The position numbers and the translations under genes were made by a program. From positions 7,936,001-8,000,000 of the forward strand of contig NZ_CP109596.1 of the NCBI RefSeq assembly GCF_036327755.1: a stretch of 64,000 nt of DNA, read 5' to 3'. Shown here piece by piece: positions 16,484-25,513 of the stretch (within the stretch, counting starts at the first letter, position 1; each line of letters begins with the position of its first letter). Origin of the DNA: Nocardia sp. NBC_01503. Its GTDB lineage: Bacteria; Actinomycetota; Actinomycetes; Mycobacteriales; Mycobacteriaceae. A model generated the notes under the pieces. It was not told the DNA's origin and made no database searches. It worked only from the letters and a program-made list of their open reading frames with translations.

Positions 16484-16915
16484 TTAGCCGGAGAAGCTCG
16501 GAATCAGTCCACCGAGTCCGCCGCCGCAGCCCAGGCTGCCGGTGCCGCTGCCCGCGGTCACCTGGACGTCGATCGAGTCGCTGATCAGGATCTGTCGCGC
16601 CTCCAGCTTGTGGTTACCCGCGGTGGCGGGGGTCCACTTGATGGTGACCTTATTGCTCAGCAGCGACGGCGATACCGGGCTGCCCGGGATATCCGCGCCA
16701 TTGTCGGTGAACTTCACCGTCGAGAGCCGGTCGATCTCGACCGACGCGGTAATGGTGTAGCTGCAACCGGTCTTGTGGTCGGAGCCGGAGACCTCGAGGT
16801 TGCCGACCCACGCGCCGGCCTGGGGTGCGGCCAGAACCATGGTGGCGGCCATCGCGCCGAAGGCGGTGACTCCCATCCCGGCCCGGCGAGCGCGAACGCT
16901 CTGTACCTTCATCAT
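16484..16915 (-). CDS. Small secreted protein of unknown function
   Basis: This 143-residue protein has a signal peptide: basic MMKVQSVRARRAG, a hydrophobic core to about residue 30 and likely cleavage after APQAGA. The mature part of about 105 residues looks beta-rich (YTITASVEIDRLSTVKFTDN, VTIKWTPATAGNHKLEARQI), resembling an immunoglobulin-like extracellular domain. Two Cys (in TGCSYT and SLGCGG) could form a disulfide. The end is Gly-rich. AAGGGAAGT precedes the tandem ATGs at 16915 and 16912. I do not recognise a family. It lies opposite to and between the two DUF402 paralogues. Confidence 0.75.
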   Translation of the reverse strand: MMKVQSVRARRAGMGVTAFGAMAATMVLAAPQAGAWVGNLEVSGSDHKTGCSYTITASVEIDRLSTVKFTDNGADIPGSPVSPSLLSNKVTIKWTPATAGNHKLEARQILISDSIDVQVTAGSGTGSLGCGGGLGGLIPSFSG

Positions 16916-17064
16916 TACTTCCCTTGATTCGAACTACCCACGTCAAGTTATGGGTAGCCGCACCGTAACGGAAGGCAGTGTTTCACATTTGGGTTTCGCG
17001 GAAACTCGGCCGAATCGACCACACTCCCCTGGACGATGCCGCCGCGACACGCAATGCTTACGAC

Positions 17065-17589
17065 ATGACTCAGGCTTCCGCGGTTGACCTCCACCGACCC
17101 AAGGTTGAGTACTTCAATGTCGAGGAACTCACCAATATCGACCCCAAGGGCTTCGTGCGACAGGTCGAGCGCTACCACGTCGAACCGTGGGGGCTGTACA
17201 TGGCGCGCACCTCCGATCACCCCGAGTTCCACTACATCGAATCCTGGCTGCTGCCAAGCCTGTCCATTCGCGCGACGGTCTTCCACTTCACCCCGGCGCA
17301 CCTGCGCGATCAGGACTACTACATCGATATCGGCGAGTACGCGCAGGTCGCCCCGAAGAAGTGGCGATCGGTCGATCACTACCTGGATCTGGTGGTGCGC
17401 AGCAGTCGCGAGGTCGAGCTACTCGATGTGGACGAACTACTGGCCGCACACGCCGCGGGGTACCTCGAATTGACCGAGGCACAGCGGGCCATCGAGACCG
17501 CGACCACCGTGATCGATGGAATCGCCGCGCACGGGCACAGTTTCGAGAACTGGCTGCAGGCGCGGGATATCACCCTGACCTGGATGTAG
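17065..17589 (+). CDS. DUF402-family protein (second paralogue)
   Basis: This 174-residue protein shares the core of the 15805-16389 product: KVEYFNVEELTNID, WGLYMARTSDHPEFHYIESW, YYIDIGEYAQVAPKKWRS and VDELLAAHAAGY, plus the same C-terminal helix ending in TW or SW. The two therefore arose by duplication. ATG 17065 aligns with the conserved start of the domain; the open frame runs further upstream without similarity. Convergent with coaE. Function not assigned beyond the FomD-like nucleotide-phosphohydrolase family possibility. Confidence 0.82.
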   Translation: MTQASAVDLHRPKVEYFNVEELTNIDPKGFVRQVERYHVEPWGLYMARTSDHPEFHYIESWLLPSLSIRATVFHFTPAHLRDQDYYIDIGEYAQVAPKKWRSVDHYLDLVVRSSREVELLDVDELLAAHAAGYLELTEAQRAIETATTVIDGIAAHGHSFENWLQARDITLTWM

Positions 17590-17599
17590 GTCTCGGCCG

Positions 17600-17630
17600 G
17601 GTCGCCAGGGCCGCAGGTGCCGTGGCGACC
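17600..17630. terminator. Terminator hairpin between DUF402 gene and coaE
   Basis: GGTCGCCA and TGGCGACC form an 8-bp stem enclosing further GC pairing, positioned between two convergent stop codons (17589 and 17637). Confidence 0.65.
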
Positions 17631-17636
17631 GTCATA

Positions 17637-18590
17637 TCAGTTGTCCACGGCGACAACCACATTCACCAGGCGACCGGGATCGGCACCGGCATGCGCCCAC
17701 TCCCCCGCGGCGGCCGCACGATCGGTATCACGCGGGAAGCCCGCGTCCGCCAACCGATCTCGCAGACCCTCGGCCACCGCCGCGTCGGCGACCGTGACGC
17801 GGATATCGAGCACATCCTCGGCGGGCTTACCCGCGATGGCGGTGGGTCCGACGTGTTCGATACGGCGCGCGTCGGCGGCACAGGCGACGGCGAGCCGGGC
17901 GATGATCCGCTTGGCCTGCACCGGCCACTCCGGATTCGCCTCGACCACAGGCAGTTCCGCCGGACGGGCGGCGGGGGTCCGGGTGCGCAGATTGCGTTCG
18001 AAGGGGATGAGCCGCTCGGTCCAGAGCGCGTGCACGGCGGGTTCGACCGCACCGTCCGCGCCATTGTTGTCCAGCAGCACATCGGCGACGGCGCGGCGCT
18101 GGGCGTCGGTGGCCTGAGCCGCGATTCGGCTGCGCGCGTCGGCCTCGTCGACCCCACGGAATTCGACCAGGCGGCGCAACCGGAGCTCCTCGGCGGCATC
18201 GACCACGACCACCAGGTTCATGAACGGCGCGAGCCCGTTCTCCACCAGCAGCGGAATGTCCTGCACCACAATGCCGTCCGCGGGAGCGGAGGCGACCAGT
18301 TCATTGGTGCGCTTACCGACCAGCGGATGGGTGATGCCGTTGAGGGTGGCGCGGGCCTCGTCACTGGCGAAGGCCTTGGCCGCCAGCGCCGGTCGATCCA
18401 GGCTGCCGTCGGCGGTGAGGATATCGGGCCCGAAGGCGGCGACCAGGGCGGCCAATCCCTCGGTGCCGGGCGCGACGACTTCGCGCGCGATGAGGTCGCT
18501 GTCCACCAGCAACGCGCCGTGTTCGACGAGAATGCGGGCCACGGTGGATTTGCCCGCTCCCATGCCTCCGGTGAGACCGATTCGCAACAT
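17637..18590 (-). CDS. coaE: Dephospho-CoA kinase with a shortened C-terminal GrpB-like domain
   Basis: CoaE phosphorylates dephospho-CoA in the last step of coenzyme A synthesis. The 317-residue product begins MLRIGLTGGMGAGKSTVARI (P-loop) and has the kinase domain to about residue 200 (QDIPLLVENGL, VEFRGVDEADARSRI). A GrpB/UPF0157 domain follows, as in mycobacterial CoaE (about 407 aa): PEWPVQAKRII, RIEHVGPTAIAGKPAEDVLDI. Here the domain stops after PGRLVNVVVAVDN, some 80-90 residues short of the mycobacterial length, and a terminator follows at once. ATG 18590 is the only start fitting the P-loop. The kinase should be active; the GrpB part may not fold normally. Confidence 0.93.
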   Translation of the reverse strand: MLRIGLTGGMGAGKSTVARILVEHGALLVDSDLIAREVVAPGTEGLAALVAAFGPDILTADGSLDRPALAAKAFASDEARATLNGITHPLVGKRTNELVASAPADGIVVQDIPLLVENGLAPFMNLVVVVDAAEELRLRRLVEFRGVDEADARSRIAAQATDAQRRAVADVLLDNNGADGAVEPAVHALWTERLIPFERNLRTRTPAARPAELPVVEANPEWPVQAKRIIARLAVACAADARRIEHVGPTAIAGKPAEDVLDIRVTVADAAVAEGLRDRLADAGFPRDTDRAAAAGEWAHAGADPGRLVNVVVAVDN

Positions 18591-18880
18591 TCGACCAGTC
18601 TGACAGCCGCGCCCGCGATCGCGCGCACCACCCCTCACCTGCCGAAAGTACGGATTACCCAGTTGCCCCGGGGATTTCACAATCCAGGCCGGAGTTTGCC
18701 CATTCCGTGATATCCGCGAGACCAATTCGCAACTTTTTCGCTCAATCCGAACCGTTTGTCGGCAACATTCCGACACGCCGGGGCGGATGTCGTGCAAAAT
18801 ACGGCGTCGCACACTTTTGTTCCGCTAAGGTTCGCCGCAGGCGATCCAGGGCCGGGAAACACGTAGGAGAAGGAACACCA
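18591..18880. other. Intergenic region between coaE and a small ORF
   Basis: About 290 bp containing the divergent promoters of coaE and the 71-codon frame at 18881. No PafBC box, riboswitch or further gene was seen. Confidence 0.35.
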
Positions 18881-19096
18881 TTGGGCACCAGAAACATCCA
18901 GACGGGTCGGCACCGTCTGGGACTGCCGGGCATGATGCACTGCATCGAGATCCCCGCGGTCGCGGCAGCGCTCGCCGAGCATCGCCGCGGTTGGCTTTCC
19001 GCTTTGCTCAACCCCGCCCGGCACAGCTTCGCGTCCATGCGAAAACGCGCCGAGCGCCCCGCCCCCGTCCAATGGGTACCCGCCACCGCCGTCTGA
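18881..19096 (+). CDS. Small basic protein, hypothetical
   Basis: This 71-codon frame begins at TTG 18881 after a strong AGGAGAAGGA site. The product is basic and contains MMHCIEIPAVAAALAEHRRG and RHSFASMRKRAERPAP. A strong hairpin terminator lies 15 nt after its stop, which supports a real transcript. I recognise no family or domain. It could be a chance frame in the coaE-phospholipase gap. Confidence 0.45.
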   Translation: MGTRNIQTGRHRLGLPGMMHCIEIPAVAAALAEHRRGWLSALLNPARHSFASMRKRAERPAPVQWVPATAV

Positions 19097-19111
19097 CGTG
19101 CGAGAGCGCTT

Positions 19112-19141
19112 GTGGCCCAGCCCCTTCCGGGACTGGGCCAC
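19112..19141. terminator. Bidirectional terminator hairpin
   Basis: GTGGCCCAG and CTGGGCCAC (9 bp) with an inner CCC/GGG pairing, between the small ORF and the convergent phospholipase gene. Confidence 0.75.
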
Positions 19142-19162
19142 TATCGCGTGCGCGGAGCGGAA

Positions 19163-20692
19163 TCAGACCAGGCCACTGGGCCTGCGACGACTCCCCGGCT
19201 CCTGCGTGGGCATGGCGTTGGGCGGCACCGGATACGGCGTGCCGACGTTCGCCGTACCCAGGGCGGCATTCGGACCACACTGCGCCAGTGCGGCATTCAC
19301 CTTCCGGTCCGCGGGACCGAAGGCGGGCTTCACCGCGTCCGGCGACGACCGGAAGTCGAAGGTCGAGGTCATATCACCGGTGACGCCGCGCCGCCACGCG
19401 GTCAGGTTCGGCACGTCCACACCGAAGCGGCGCTCCAGCAGGCGCAGCTGCGAGGTGTGGTCGAACGTCTCCGAGGCGACCAGTCCACCCCGGCTGTACG
19501 GCGAGATCACAAAGCACGGAACGCGATAGCCGAGGCCGATCGGTCCGGCGATGCCCTCTGATTTGTGCGCCCGGTCCAGGGGAACGGTCAGGTATTCACC
19601 GGCGGTTCCGGGCGGTGGGGTCGGCGGTGTCACATGATCGAAGAAGCCGCCGTTCTCGTCATAGCTGACGATCAGCGCGGTCTTCTCCCACACCTTCGGA
19701 TTCGAGGTGAGGATATCCAGCACCTGCATAATGCCGACCGCGCCCAAAGCCGGTGGCAGTGCGGGATGTTCGCAGTTGAGCAGCGACGGGATCACCCAGG
19801 AGACGCTCGGCAGCTGATCCGCGGCCACATCGGCGGCGAAATCGCTGGGGTACACCGGGGCCTTACCGCGGCGTGCCAGCTCCGAGGCCGGATCGGCGGC
19901 CTGTTTGAAGCAGCCCATCATGCCGTCCAGCAGCACCGACGAGAGCGGACCCACATCGCGATTGTTGTAGATCTTCCAACTGACGCCGGCGTCGGAGAGG
20001 TTCTCCGGCATGGTCCGCCAGCTGTACGCGTTCTGCGGAATCAGCGTCGGCGTCTCGAGCAGCGGACCACCGGCGACACCATCGGGATCGAGGGTGGCCG
20101 AAACCCAGTACAGCCGATTGGGATCGGTGGGGCCGAGCACCGAGCAGTGGTAGTTGTCGGCGATGGTGAAGGCGTCCGCGAGATCGTGGTGCACCGGAAT
20201 ATCGGCGCGGGTGTAGTACCCCATGGCCGCCGGTCCGTTGGCCGCGCCGACCGAGGCGATGGACATCGGCATCCAGCCGTCGTTCTTCCCGTTGTTCCAC
20301 GCCCTGTGCATACCGGCCCAGGTGTGGTCGGGATCGTTGATGCACTCGCCGTCCAGGGACGGGCCGCGTTCGGTGTCCAGGCGGAACGGGTTGATGAAGC
20401 CGTCGGGGGTGGGCCCGACCCCGGGCGCGTACCCGTACTGATTCCACGCCGGTGACGGATCGTCGAATCCGCGTACGCCGGAGAGGGTTCCGAAGTAGTG
20501 GTCGAAGGATCGGTTCTCCTGCATCAGCAGGACGAAGTGCTCGATATCGCCGAGCCCGCCCATTCCCGCGGGATCGGCGGCGTACGCCCGATCGATGATC
20601 GGATTGGCCCAGGAGGCCAGCATTCCCGCCCCGCCCGCGACCATGGCCTTGGCCATGAAGTCACGCCTGTTGATGCCGTCGAACACACCCAT
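19163..20692 (-). CDS. Tat-exported phospholipase C
   Basis: This 509-residue enzyme is of the bacterial non-haemolytic phospholipase C/acid phosphatase superfamily (PlcA-D of M. tuberculosis). The twin-arginine signal INRRDFMAKA (residues 8-17) precedes a hydrophobic stretch. The catalytic metal/phosphate region reads IEHFVLLMQENRSFDHYFGT (about 50-70). Other hallmarks are LGPTDPNRLYWVSATLDPDG, LIVSYDENGGFFDHVTPP and RVPCFVISPYSRGG. It should act outside the membrane on phosphatidylcholine-like lipids for phosphate or carbon supply; a virulence role is known only for the mycobacterial proteins. It lies alone between two terminators. Confidence 0.92.
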   Translation of the reverse strand: MGVFDGINRRDFMAKAMVAGGAGMLASWANPIIDRAYAADPAGMGGLGDIEHFVLLMQENRSFDHYFGTLSGVRGFDDPSPAWNQYGYAPGVGPTPDGFINPFRLDTERGPSLDGECINDPDHTWAGMHRAWNNGKNDGWMPMSIASVGAANGPAAMGYYTRADIPVHHDLADAFTIADNYHCSVLGPTDPNRLYWVSATLDPDGVAGGPLLETPTLIPQNAYSWRTMPENLSDAGVSWKIYNNRDVGPLSSVLLDGMMGCFKQAADPASELARRGKAPVYPSDFAADVAADQLPSVSWVIPSLLNCEHPALPPALGAVGIMQVLDILTSNPKVWEKTALIVSYDENGGFFDHVTPPTPPPGTAGEYLTVPLDRAHKSEGIAGPIGLGYRVPCFVISPYSRGGLVASETFDHTSQLRLLERRFGVDVPNLTAWRRGVTGDMTSTFDFRSSPDAVKPAFGPADRKVNAALAQCGPNAALGTANVGTPYPVPPNAMPTQEPGSRRRPSGLV

Positions 20693-20866
20693 ACCTCGGT
20701 AGCGCCTTTCCTGAGAAGCGAGAATCAGAGAAACGTTAGCGCGCCGATTCCCGTCGGTCCCGGCACGACACCTGCATCCAACCCGCGAATGATGTCCGGA
20801 CAGCGAATCCCCGGTATCCCCGGGGTTTCCCGGGACGAGAGGTACCTCTCACCGCGGTGCGAAAAG

Positions 20867-20904
20867 CGAAAGTCCCCGAGCCCTAAGGGACTCGGGGACT
20901 TTCG
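20867..20904 (-). terminator. rpsA terminator
   Basis: A perfect 14-bp stem (CGAAAGTCCCCGAG and complement) with an inner CCC/GGG pairing starts 30 nt beyond the rpsA stop. The TTTCG end gives a short U-rich tail. Confidence 0.8.
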
Positions 20905-20933
20905 AACTATCGCGTTACCGCGTCAGTCGCGAA

Positions 20934-22412
20934 TCAGGCGTTGCCCGACAGCTTCTCACGCAGTGCGGCCAGCTGGGCGTCGCTCGCGAGCGAGCCACCG
21001 GCGGACTCGGTCGACGAGGAGGACGACGACGAAGCGGCGGCCTGCGAACCGGTCTCGGAGGAGTAGTTCTGCGGTCCGCCGTTGGCGGCCTCAGCGGCGG
21101 CGTCGGCCGCCATCTTCTCCATCTGAGCGGTGTGCATCTTGTGGCGACGCTCGGCCTCGGCGTACCGGCCTTCCCACTCTTCCCGGACCTTGTCCGAACC
21201 CTCGAGCCATTCGTTGGTCTCGGGATCGAAGCCCTCGGGGAAGATGTAGTTGCCCTGGTCGTCGTAGCTGTCCGCCATACCGTACTTGGACGGATCGAAC
21301 TCGGCGTTGTAGTCCTCGTTCGCCTGCTTCAGCGACAGCGAGATACGACGACGCTCGAGGTCGATGTCGATGACCTTGACCATCGCGTCGTCGCCGACGG
21401 CGACAACCTGGTCCGGGACCTCGACGTGGCGCTCGGCCAGCTCGGAGATGTGCACCAGGCCCTCGATGCCCTCTTCGACGCGCACGAAGGCGCCGAACGG
21501 AACCAGCTTGGTGACCTTGCCCGGGACGATCTGACCGATCGCGTGGGTCCGGGCGAACTGACGCCACGGGTCTTCCTGAGTCGCCTTGAGCGACAGGGAG
21601 ACACGCTCGCGGTCCAGGTCGACGTCGAGAACCTCGACGGTGACCTCGTTGCCGACCTCGACAACCTCGGACGGGTGATCGATGTGCTTCCAGGACAGCT
21701 CGGAGACGTGCACCAGGCCGTCGACGCCACCCAGGTCCACGAAGGCACCGAAGTTGACGATGGAGGACACGACGCCCTTGCGGACCTGGCCCTTCTGCAG
21801 CTGGTGCAGGAACTCGGAGCGCACCTCGGACTGGGTCTGCTCCAGCCAAGCGCGACGCGACAGCACCACGTTGTTGCGGTTCTTGTCGAGCTCGATGATC
21901 TTGGCCTCGATCTCCTTGCCGACGTACGGCTGGAGGTCGCGGACACGACGCATCTCGACGAGCGAGGCGGGGAGGAAGCCGCGGAGACCGATGTCGAGGA
22001 TCAGGCCGCCCTTGACGACCTCGATGACGGTGCCCTTGACGGCCTCGTCCTTCTCCTTGAGCTCCTCGATCGTGCCCCAAGCCCGCTCGTACTGCGCGCG
22101 CTTCTTCGACAGGATCAGGCGGCCTTCCTTGTCCTCCTTGGTGAGAACGAGGGCCTCGACCTCATCACCCACGGAAACGACCTCATTCGGGTCGACATCG
22201 TGCTTGATGGAGAGTTCGCGAGAGGGGATGACGCCTTCGGTCTTGTAACCGATGTCGAGAAGGACCTCGTCACGATCGACCTTGACAATGGTGCCTTCGA
22301 CGATATCGCCGTCGTTGAAGTACTTGATCGTCTTGTCGATAGCGGCGAGGAAGTCCTCGGCAGTGCCGATGTCATTAACGGCTACCTGCGGCGAGGTCAC
22401 AGTAGTGGGCAT
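20934..22412 (-). CDS. rpsA: 30S ribosomal protein S1
   Basis: S1 binds mRNA on the 30S subunit and assists translation initiation. The 492-residue product contains four S1 RNA-binding domains (about residues 35-105, 123-188, 209-277 and 294-363), e.g. GDIVEGTIVKVDRDEVLLDI, GFLPASLVEMRRV and GIEGLVHISELAERHVEVPD, and is nearly identical to M. tuberculosis RpsA through that region. The C-terminal tail has a run of serines (SSSSSSST), longer than in Mtb, and ends GGSLASDAQLAALREKLSG, as in mycobacteria. ATG 22412 (MPTTVTSPQVAVND) aligns with Mtb; an in-frame ATG at 22454 would add 14 residues. Confidence 0.97.
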   Translation of the reverse strand: MPTTVTSPQVAVNDIGTAEDFLAAIDKTIKYFNDGDIVEGTIVKVDRDEVLLDIGYKTEGVIPSRELSIKHDVDPNEVVSVGDEVEALVLTKEDKEGRLILSKKRAQYERAWGTIEELKEKDEAVKGTVIEVVKGGLILDIGLRGFLPASLVEMRRVRDLQPYVGKEIEAKIIELDKNRNNVVLSRRAWLEQTQSEVRSEFLHQLQKGQVRKGVVSSIVNFGAFVDLGGVDGLVHVSELSWKHIDHPSEVVEVGNEVTVEVLDVDLDRERVSLSLKATQEDPWRQFARTHAIGQIVPGKVTKLVPFGAFVRVEEGIEGLVHISELAERHVEVPDQVVAVGDDAMVKVIDIDLERRRISLSLKQANEDYNAEFDPSKYGMADSYDDQGNYIFPEGFDPETNEWLEGSDKVREEWEGRYAEAERRHKMHTAQMEKMAADAAAEAANGGPQNYSSETGSQAAASSSSSSSTESAGGSLASDAQLAALREKLSGNA

Positions 22413-22707
22413 GTGTGAGGTTGCTCCGGACGGATTGTGGTCGGTAGTGGACATGTGGGCTTTCGGTATTGCTGCGAACACACAGCTGATGGAACTAACG
22501 TTGGTCATGCAACAGCACATCGCTGTGGCGGAGCACAACGCTGCCCTGAAAAGCATGCGGACTCACAGCACGATTGTCTGCTCTGCTCGCCCCCGTGAGT
22601 TTCCCCAGAGAATCGAGTACAGAAGACACTCGCGGGAAACAGCGTACGCGAGGTCTGTTGTACCAAGCAAACACGGGTCCCCCGGCGCGAGTCGATAGGG
22701 TTACGCA
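22413..22707. other. Divergent promoter region of rpsA and a methyltransferase
   Basis: About 295 bp with no further gene. It probably holds a long rpsA leader; no recognisable riboswitch was seen. Confidence 0.35.
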
Positions 22708-23580
22708 ATGGCCGAAGATCTCCCCACGCCCCCCGATGATACCCGGCATGCCGAGGCGAATTCCCTGCTCGGCACAGTGGGAGTGGCGCGCACCAAGATT
22801 GACTCCTCCGCCAGCGAAAGAGCCAGTCGCCGATGGTGGGACGCGGACGCTGCGGCCTACCACGAGACGCATGCCGATTTCCTCGGCGTGGATTCGGCTG
22901 CGGGCGAGTTCATCTGGTGCCCGGAGGGCATGCACGAGGGTGACTGGCGGCTGCTCGGCGACATTGTGGACAAGCACATATTGGAGATCGGCTGCGGCTC
23001 CGCGCCGTGCTCGCGCTGGCTCGCCGCACACGGGGCGCATCCGGTCGGGCTCGATATCTCGCGGCAGATGCTGGAGCGCGGGATGAGCGCCATGGCGGCG
23101 GGCGGGCCGCGGGTGCCCCTGGTGCAGGCGGGCGCGGAGGCGCTGCCGTTCGCCGACGCCAGCTTCGATATCGCGTGCTCGGCCTTCGGCGGGGTGCCAT
23201 TCGTCGCCGACTCCGGACAGGTCATGAGCGAGGTGGCGCGGGTGCTGCGGCCGGGCGGGCGCTGGGTGTTCTCCGTCAACCACCCCATGCGCTGGATCTT
23301 CCCGGACGATCCGGGGCCCGAGGGACTACGCGCCACCATCCCGTACTTCGACCGGACACCGTATGTGGAGCTGGACGGCGACGGAGAGCCCACCTATGTG
23401 GAGCATCACCGCACCATCGGCGACCGGGTACGCGAGATCGTCGCCGCCGGTTTGACTTTGGTCGACATCATCGAACCCGAATGGCCGGAGTGGCTGGAGC
23501 GGGAATGGGGTCAGTGGAGTCCGCTTCGGGGTGAGATCTTCCCCGGCACAGCCATTTTCGTCACCGAGAAGCCGCGCTGA
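22708..23580 (+). CDS. Class I SAM-dependent methyltransferase
   Basis: This 290-residue Rossmann-fold methyltransferase has motif I ILEIGCGSAPCSRWLAAHG (about residue 91), the acidic loop VGLDISRQML, and motif IV DIACSAFGGVPFVAD, followed by SEVARVLRPGGRWVFSVNHP, typical of the Methyltransf_11 family. ATG 22708 begins MAEDLPTPPDDTRH. The substrate is not predictable. It diverges from rpsA and is followed 60 bp later by a Ser/Thr kinase gene on the same strand. Confidence 0.87.
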   Translation: MAEDLPTPPDDTRHAEANSLLGTVGVARTKIDSSASERASRRWWDADAAAYHETHADFLGVDSAAGEFIWCPEGMHEGDWRLLGDIVDKHILEIGCGSAPCSRWLAAHGAHPVGLDISRQMLERGMSAMAAGGPRVPLVQAGAEALPFADASFDIACSAFGGVPFVADSGQVMSEVARVLRPGGRWVFSVNHPMRWIFPDDPGPEGLRATIPYFDRTPYVELDGDGEPTYVEHHRTIGDRVREIVAAGLTLVDIIEPEWPEWLEREWGQWSPLRGEIFPGTAIFVTEKPR

Positions 23581-23640
23581 CGGGTTCCGGCGATCACGGC
23601 GGGACTGCCGTGCCGGGCTCGGTTGTGGTAGGCGTACCGG

Positions 23641-25209
23641 GTGGAGGAAAGTCCGTTCGGCCGCTATCGACTCCTCGGGCTGCTCGGCGAAGGGGGGATG
23701 GGGCGGGTCTACCGCGCCTTCGATATCGAGACCGAGCGGGTGGTGGCGCTCAAGGTGCTGCCACCGCAGTTCGCGCATGATCCGGTGTACCGGGAGCGGT
23801 TTCGGCGCGAGGCACAGGCGGCGGCGCGACTGACCGAACCGCACATCATCCCGATCCACGGCTACGGGGAGATCGACGGGCGACTGTTCCTGGATATGCG
23901 CCTGGTCGAGGGGATCGATCTGGCGACGGTGCTCAGCGATGCGGGGCGGCTCGCACCCATGCGAGCCGTCGACACCCTCTCCCAGATCGCCGCCGCACTC
24001 GATGCCGCGCATCGCGCCGGGCTGGTGCATCGGGATGTGAAGCCCTCCAACATCCTCACCACCGCGGACGGGTTCGCGTACCTGATCGATTTCGGAATCG
24101 CCCGGGGCGAGAACGACTCCGAGCTCACCACCATGGGCGCGGCCATCGGCACCTTCGCCTATATGGCCCCCGAACGGCTCGCCAACGACGACTACGACGG
24201 CCGCGCGGACGTCTACTCCCTCGCCTGCGTGCTCTACGAATGCCTGGCGGGCTCGAAACCGTTCCCGGGCAACAGCGTCGAACGCCAGATAGCCGCCCAC
24301 CTGTCCGCGCCGCCACCCAGGCCCTCGGTGAGCGGCCCCGGAATCGCCACCGACTTCGACGCGGTCATCGCGCGCGGTATGGCCAAGAATCCGGCCGACC
24401 GATACCCGACCGCGGGCGCACTGGCCGAGGCGGCGCGAATTGCGCAACGCAGCCGACTCCGGGAGGCCGGGCACGGGCCGGGGACGCCGCTTCCGCCCAC
24501 CTCGAATCCGTCGGGGCACCCCGCGCCAGGGTTCGACGCGGAGGGGCCGGATACCGCTGTCACGCAGTTCAATCCACTGCACCCGCCACGGGTCGGGCCG
24601 CACACCACACCCGCCGCGACCGCGGACACCCACGTGGTGCGCCCGGCGACCCCCGACCCCGCGAAACGCTCACTGAGCGCCCTGATGTGGGCCGCCTCCG
24701 CCATGATCCTGATCGTCGCGATCGGCGTGGTCGCGGTCCCGCTCATCCGCCACGGCTCGACCGAATCGAACTCCGCGACCGCCCCCCAGGCCACCACCAT
24801 GGTCCCCACGAGTCCGGTGCGCACCGGCTCTCCCGCCCCCAGCACGGGCCCGCTGACCCGGGCGAGCCCGTTGATCACCCCGCCCCCGACCGATACCGCG
24901 AGCGCCCTGGCCAATTTCGTCCAGGAACATTACGCGCTGCTGCCGCGCAATCCGGCGGCCGCCTGGGCACGCCTGACCCCGCGCTACCAGGGCTATATCG
25001 GCGGCTACGACACCTACCGATCCTTCTGGGGCACAGTCGATTCCGTCACCATAGGGAATGTGGCCGCGGATCCGGTCGCACTGACGGTCACCTACCGTCT
25101 GTCCTTCCGGTACAACAACGGCACACCGATCACCTCCGAACAGCGCCGCGCCCAACTGGTGCGCAATGGCGACACATTCCTGATCGACAGCGCCGAACCG
25201 ATTTCCTGA
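23641..25209 (+). CDS. Receptor-type Ser/Thr protein kinase (PknB family)
   Basis: This 522-residue kinase has an N-terminal Hanks-type domain (about residues 8-270). It shows the glycine loop LLGEGGMGRVYRAF, catalytic Lys in VVALKVLPP, HRDVKPSN (Asp about 132), DFG in LIDFGIARG and the activation segment end GTFAYMAPERL. A Pro/Thr-rich linker follows, then one membrane helix (about 345-368, LMWAASAMILIVAIGVVAVP). The extracellular part is a second Thr/Pro linker and a C-terminal domain of about 100 residues (FVQEHYALLPRNPAAAWARL) resembling NTF2-like sensor domains. GTG 23641 directly precedes the kinase domain. Stimulus and substrates unknown. Confidence 0.93.
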   Translation: MEESPFGRYRLLGLLGEGGMGRVYRAFDIETERVVALKVLPPQFAHDPVYRERFRREAQAAARLTEPHIIPIHGYGEIDGRLFLDMRLVEGIDLATVLSDAGRLAPMRAVDTLSQIAAALDAAHRAGLVHRDVKPSNILTTADGFAYLIDFGIARGENDSELTTMGAAIGTFAYMAPERLANDDYDGRADVYSLACVLYECLAGSKPFPGNSVERQIAAHLSAPPPRPSVSGPGIATDFDAVIARGMAKNPADRYPTAGALAEAARIAQRSRLREAGHGPGTPLPPTSNPSGHPAPGFDAEGPDTAVTQFNPLHPPRVGPHTTPAATADTHVVRPATPDPAKRSLSALMWAASAMILIVAIGVVAVPLIRHGSTESNSATAPQATTMVPTSPVRTGSPAPSTGPLTRASPLITPPPTDTASALANFVQEHYALLPRNPAAAWARLTPRYQGYIGGYDTYRSFWGTVDSVTIGNVAADPVALTVTYRLSFRYNNGTPITSEQRRAQLVRNGDTFLIDSAEPIS

Positions 25210-25308
25210 CCGCCGTTCCGCCGGTCACCGGCGGCCGGTTCACCCACCGGTCGGCTGGAAGCCGGTCGCGCCGAAAGGAGATCGGCACCGGCCGCACGAC
25301 CGGCGAAG

Positions 25309-25339
25309 CGCCCCGCCGCATGATGAGTGCGACGGGGCG
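25309..25339. terminator. Hairpin between kinase and RHH genes
   Basis: CGCCCCG and CGGGGCG form a 7-bp stem with additional inner GC pairing, between two convergent genes and 10 nt beyond the RHH stop on the minus strand. Confidence 0.6.
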
Positions 25340-25348
25340 TCCGATTCC

Positions 25349-25513
25349 CTATTTCGGTTCTCGCCCAGCGTTTTTCAGGGCGATTCGCAGGGCGTACTCG
25401 ATTTGGGCGTTGATGCTGCGGAGATCGTCGGCGGCCCATTTGGCGATGGCGTCGTGGACGCCGGGGTCGAGGCGGAGCAGGACCCGTTTGGGCTCGCGTT
25501 TGGGCGCCGGCAT
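25349..25513 (-). CDS. Small Arc-type ribbon-helix-helix protein
   Basis: This 54-residue protein begins MPAPKREPKRVLLRLDPGVH and continues DAIAKWAADDLRSINAQIEY: a basic arm, a beta strand (RVLLRLD) and two helices, as in Arc/MetJ-type DNA-binding proteins. Its ATG overlaps the TGA of the upstream SPFH gene (TGATG), so the two are translationally coupled. Small RHH proteins of this form commonly accompany SPFH genes in actinobacteria, to my knowledge. Likely an operon autoregulator, though targets are unknown. Confidence 0.8.
   Translation of the reverse strand: MPAPKREPKRVLLRLDPGVHDAIAKWAADDLRSINAQIEYALRIALKNAGREPK

Noticed and set aside
21132..22418. 428-codon plus-strand frame opposite rpsA
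   Set aside because: Antisense to rpsA; acidic Leu/Asp-rich translation comes from reversed conserved S1 codons.
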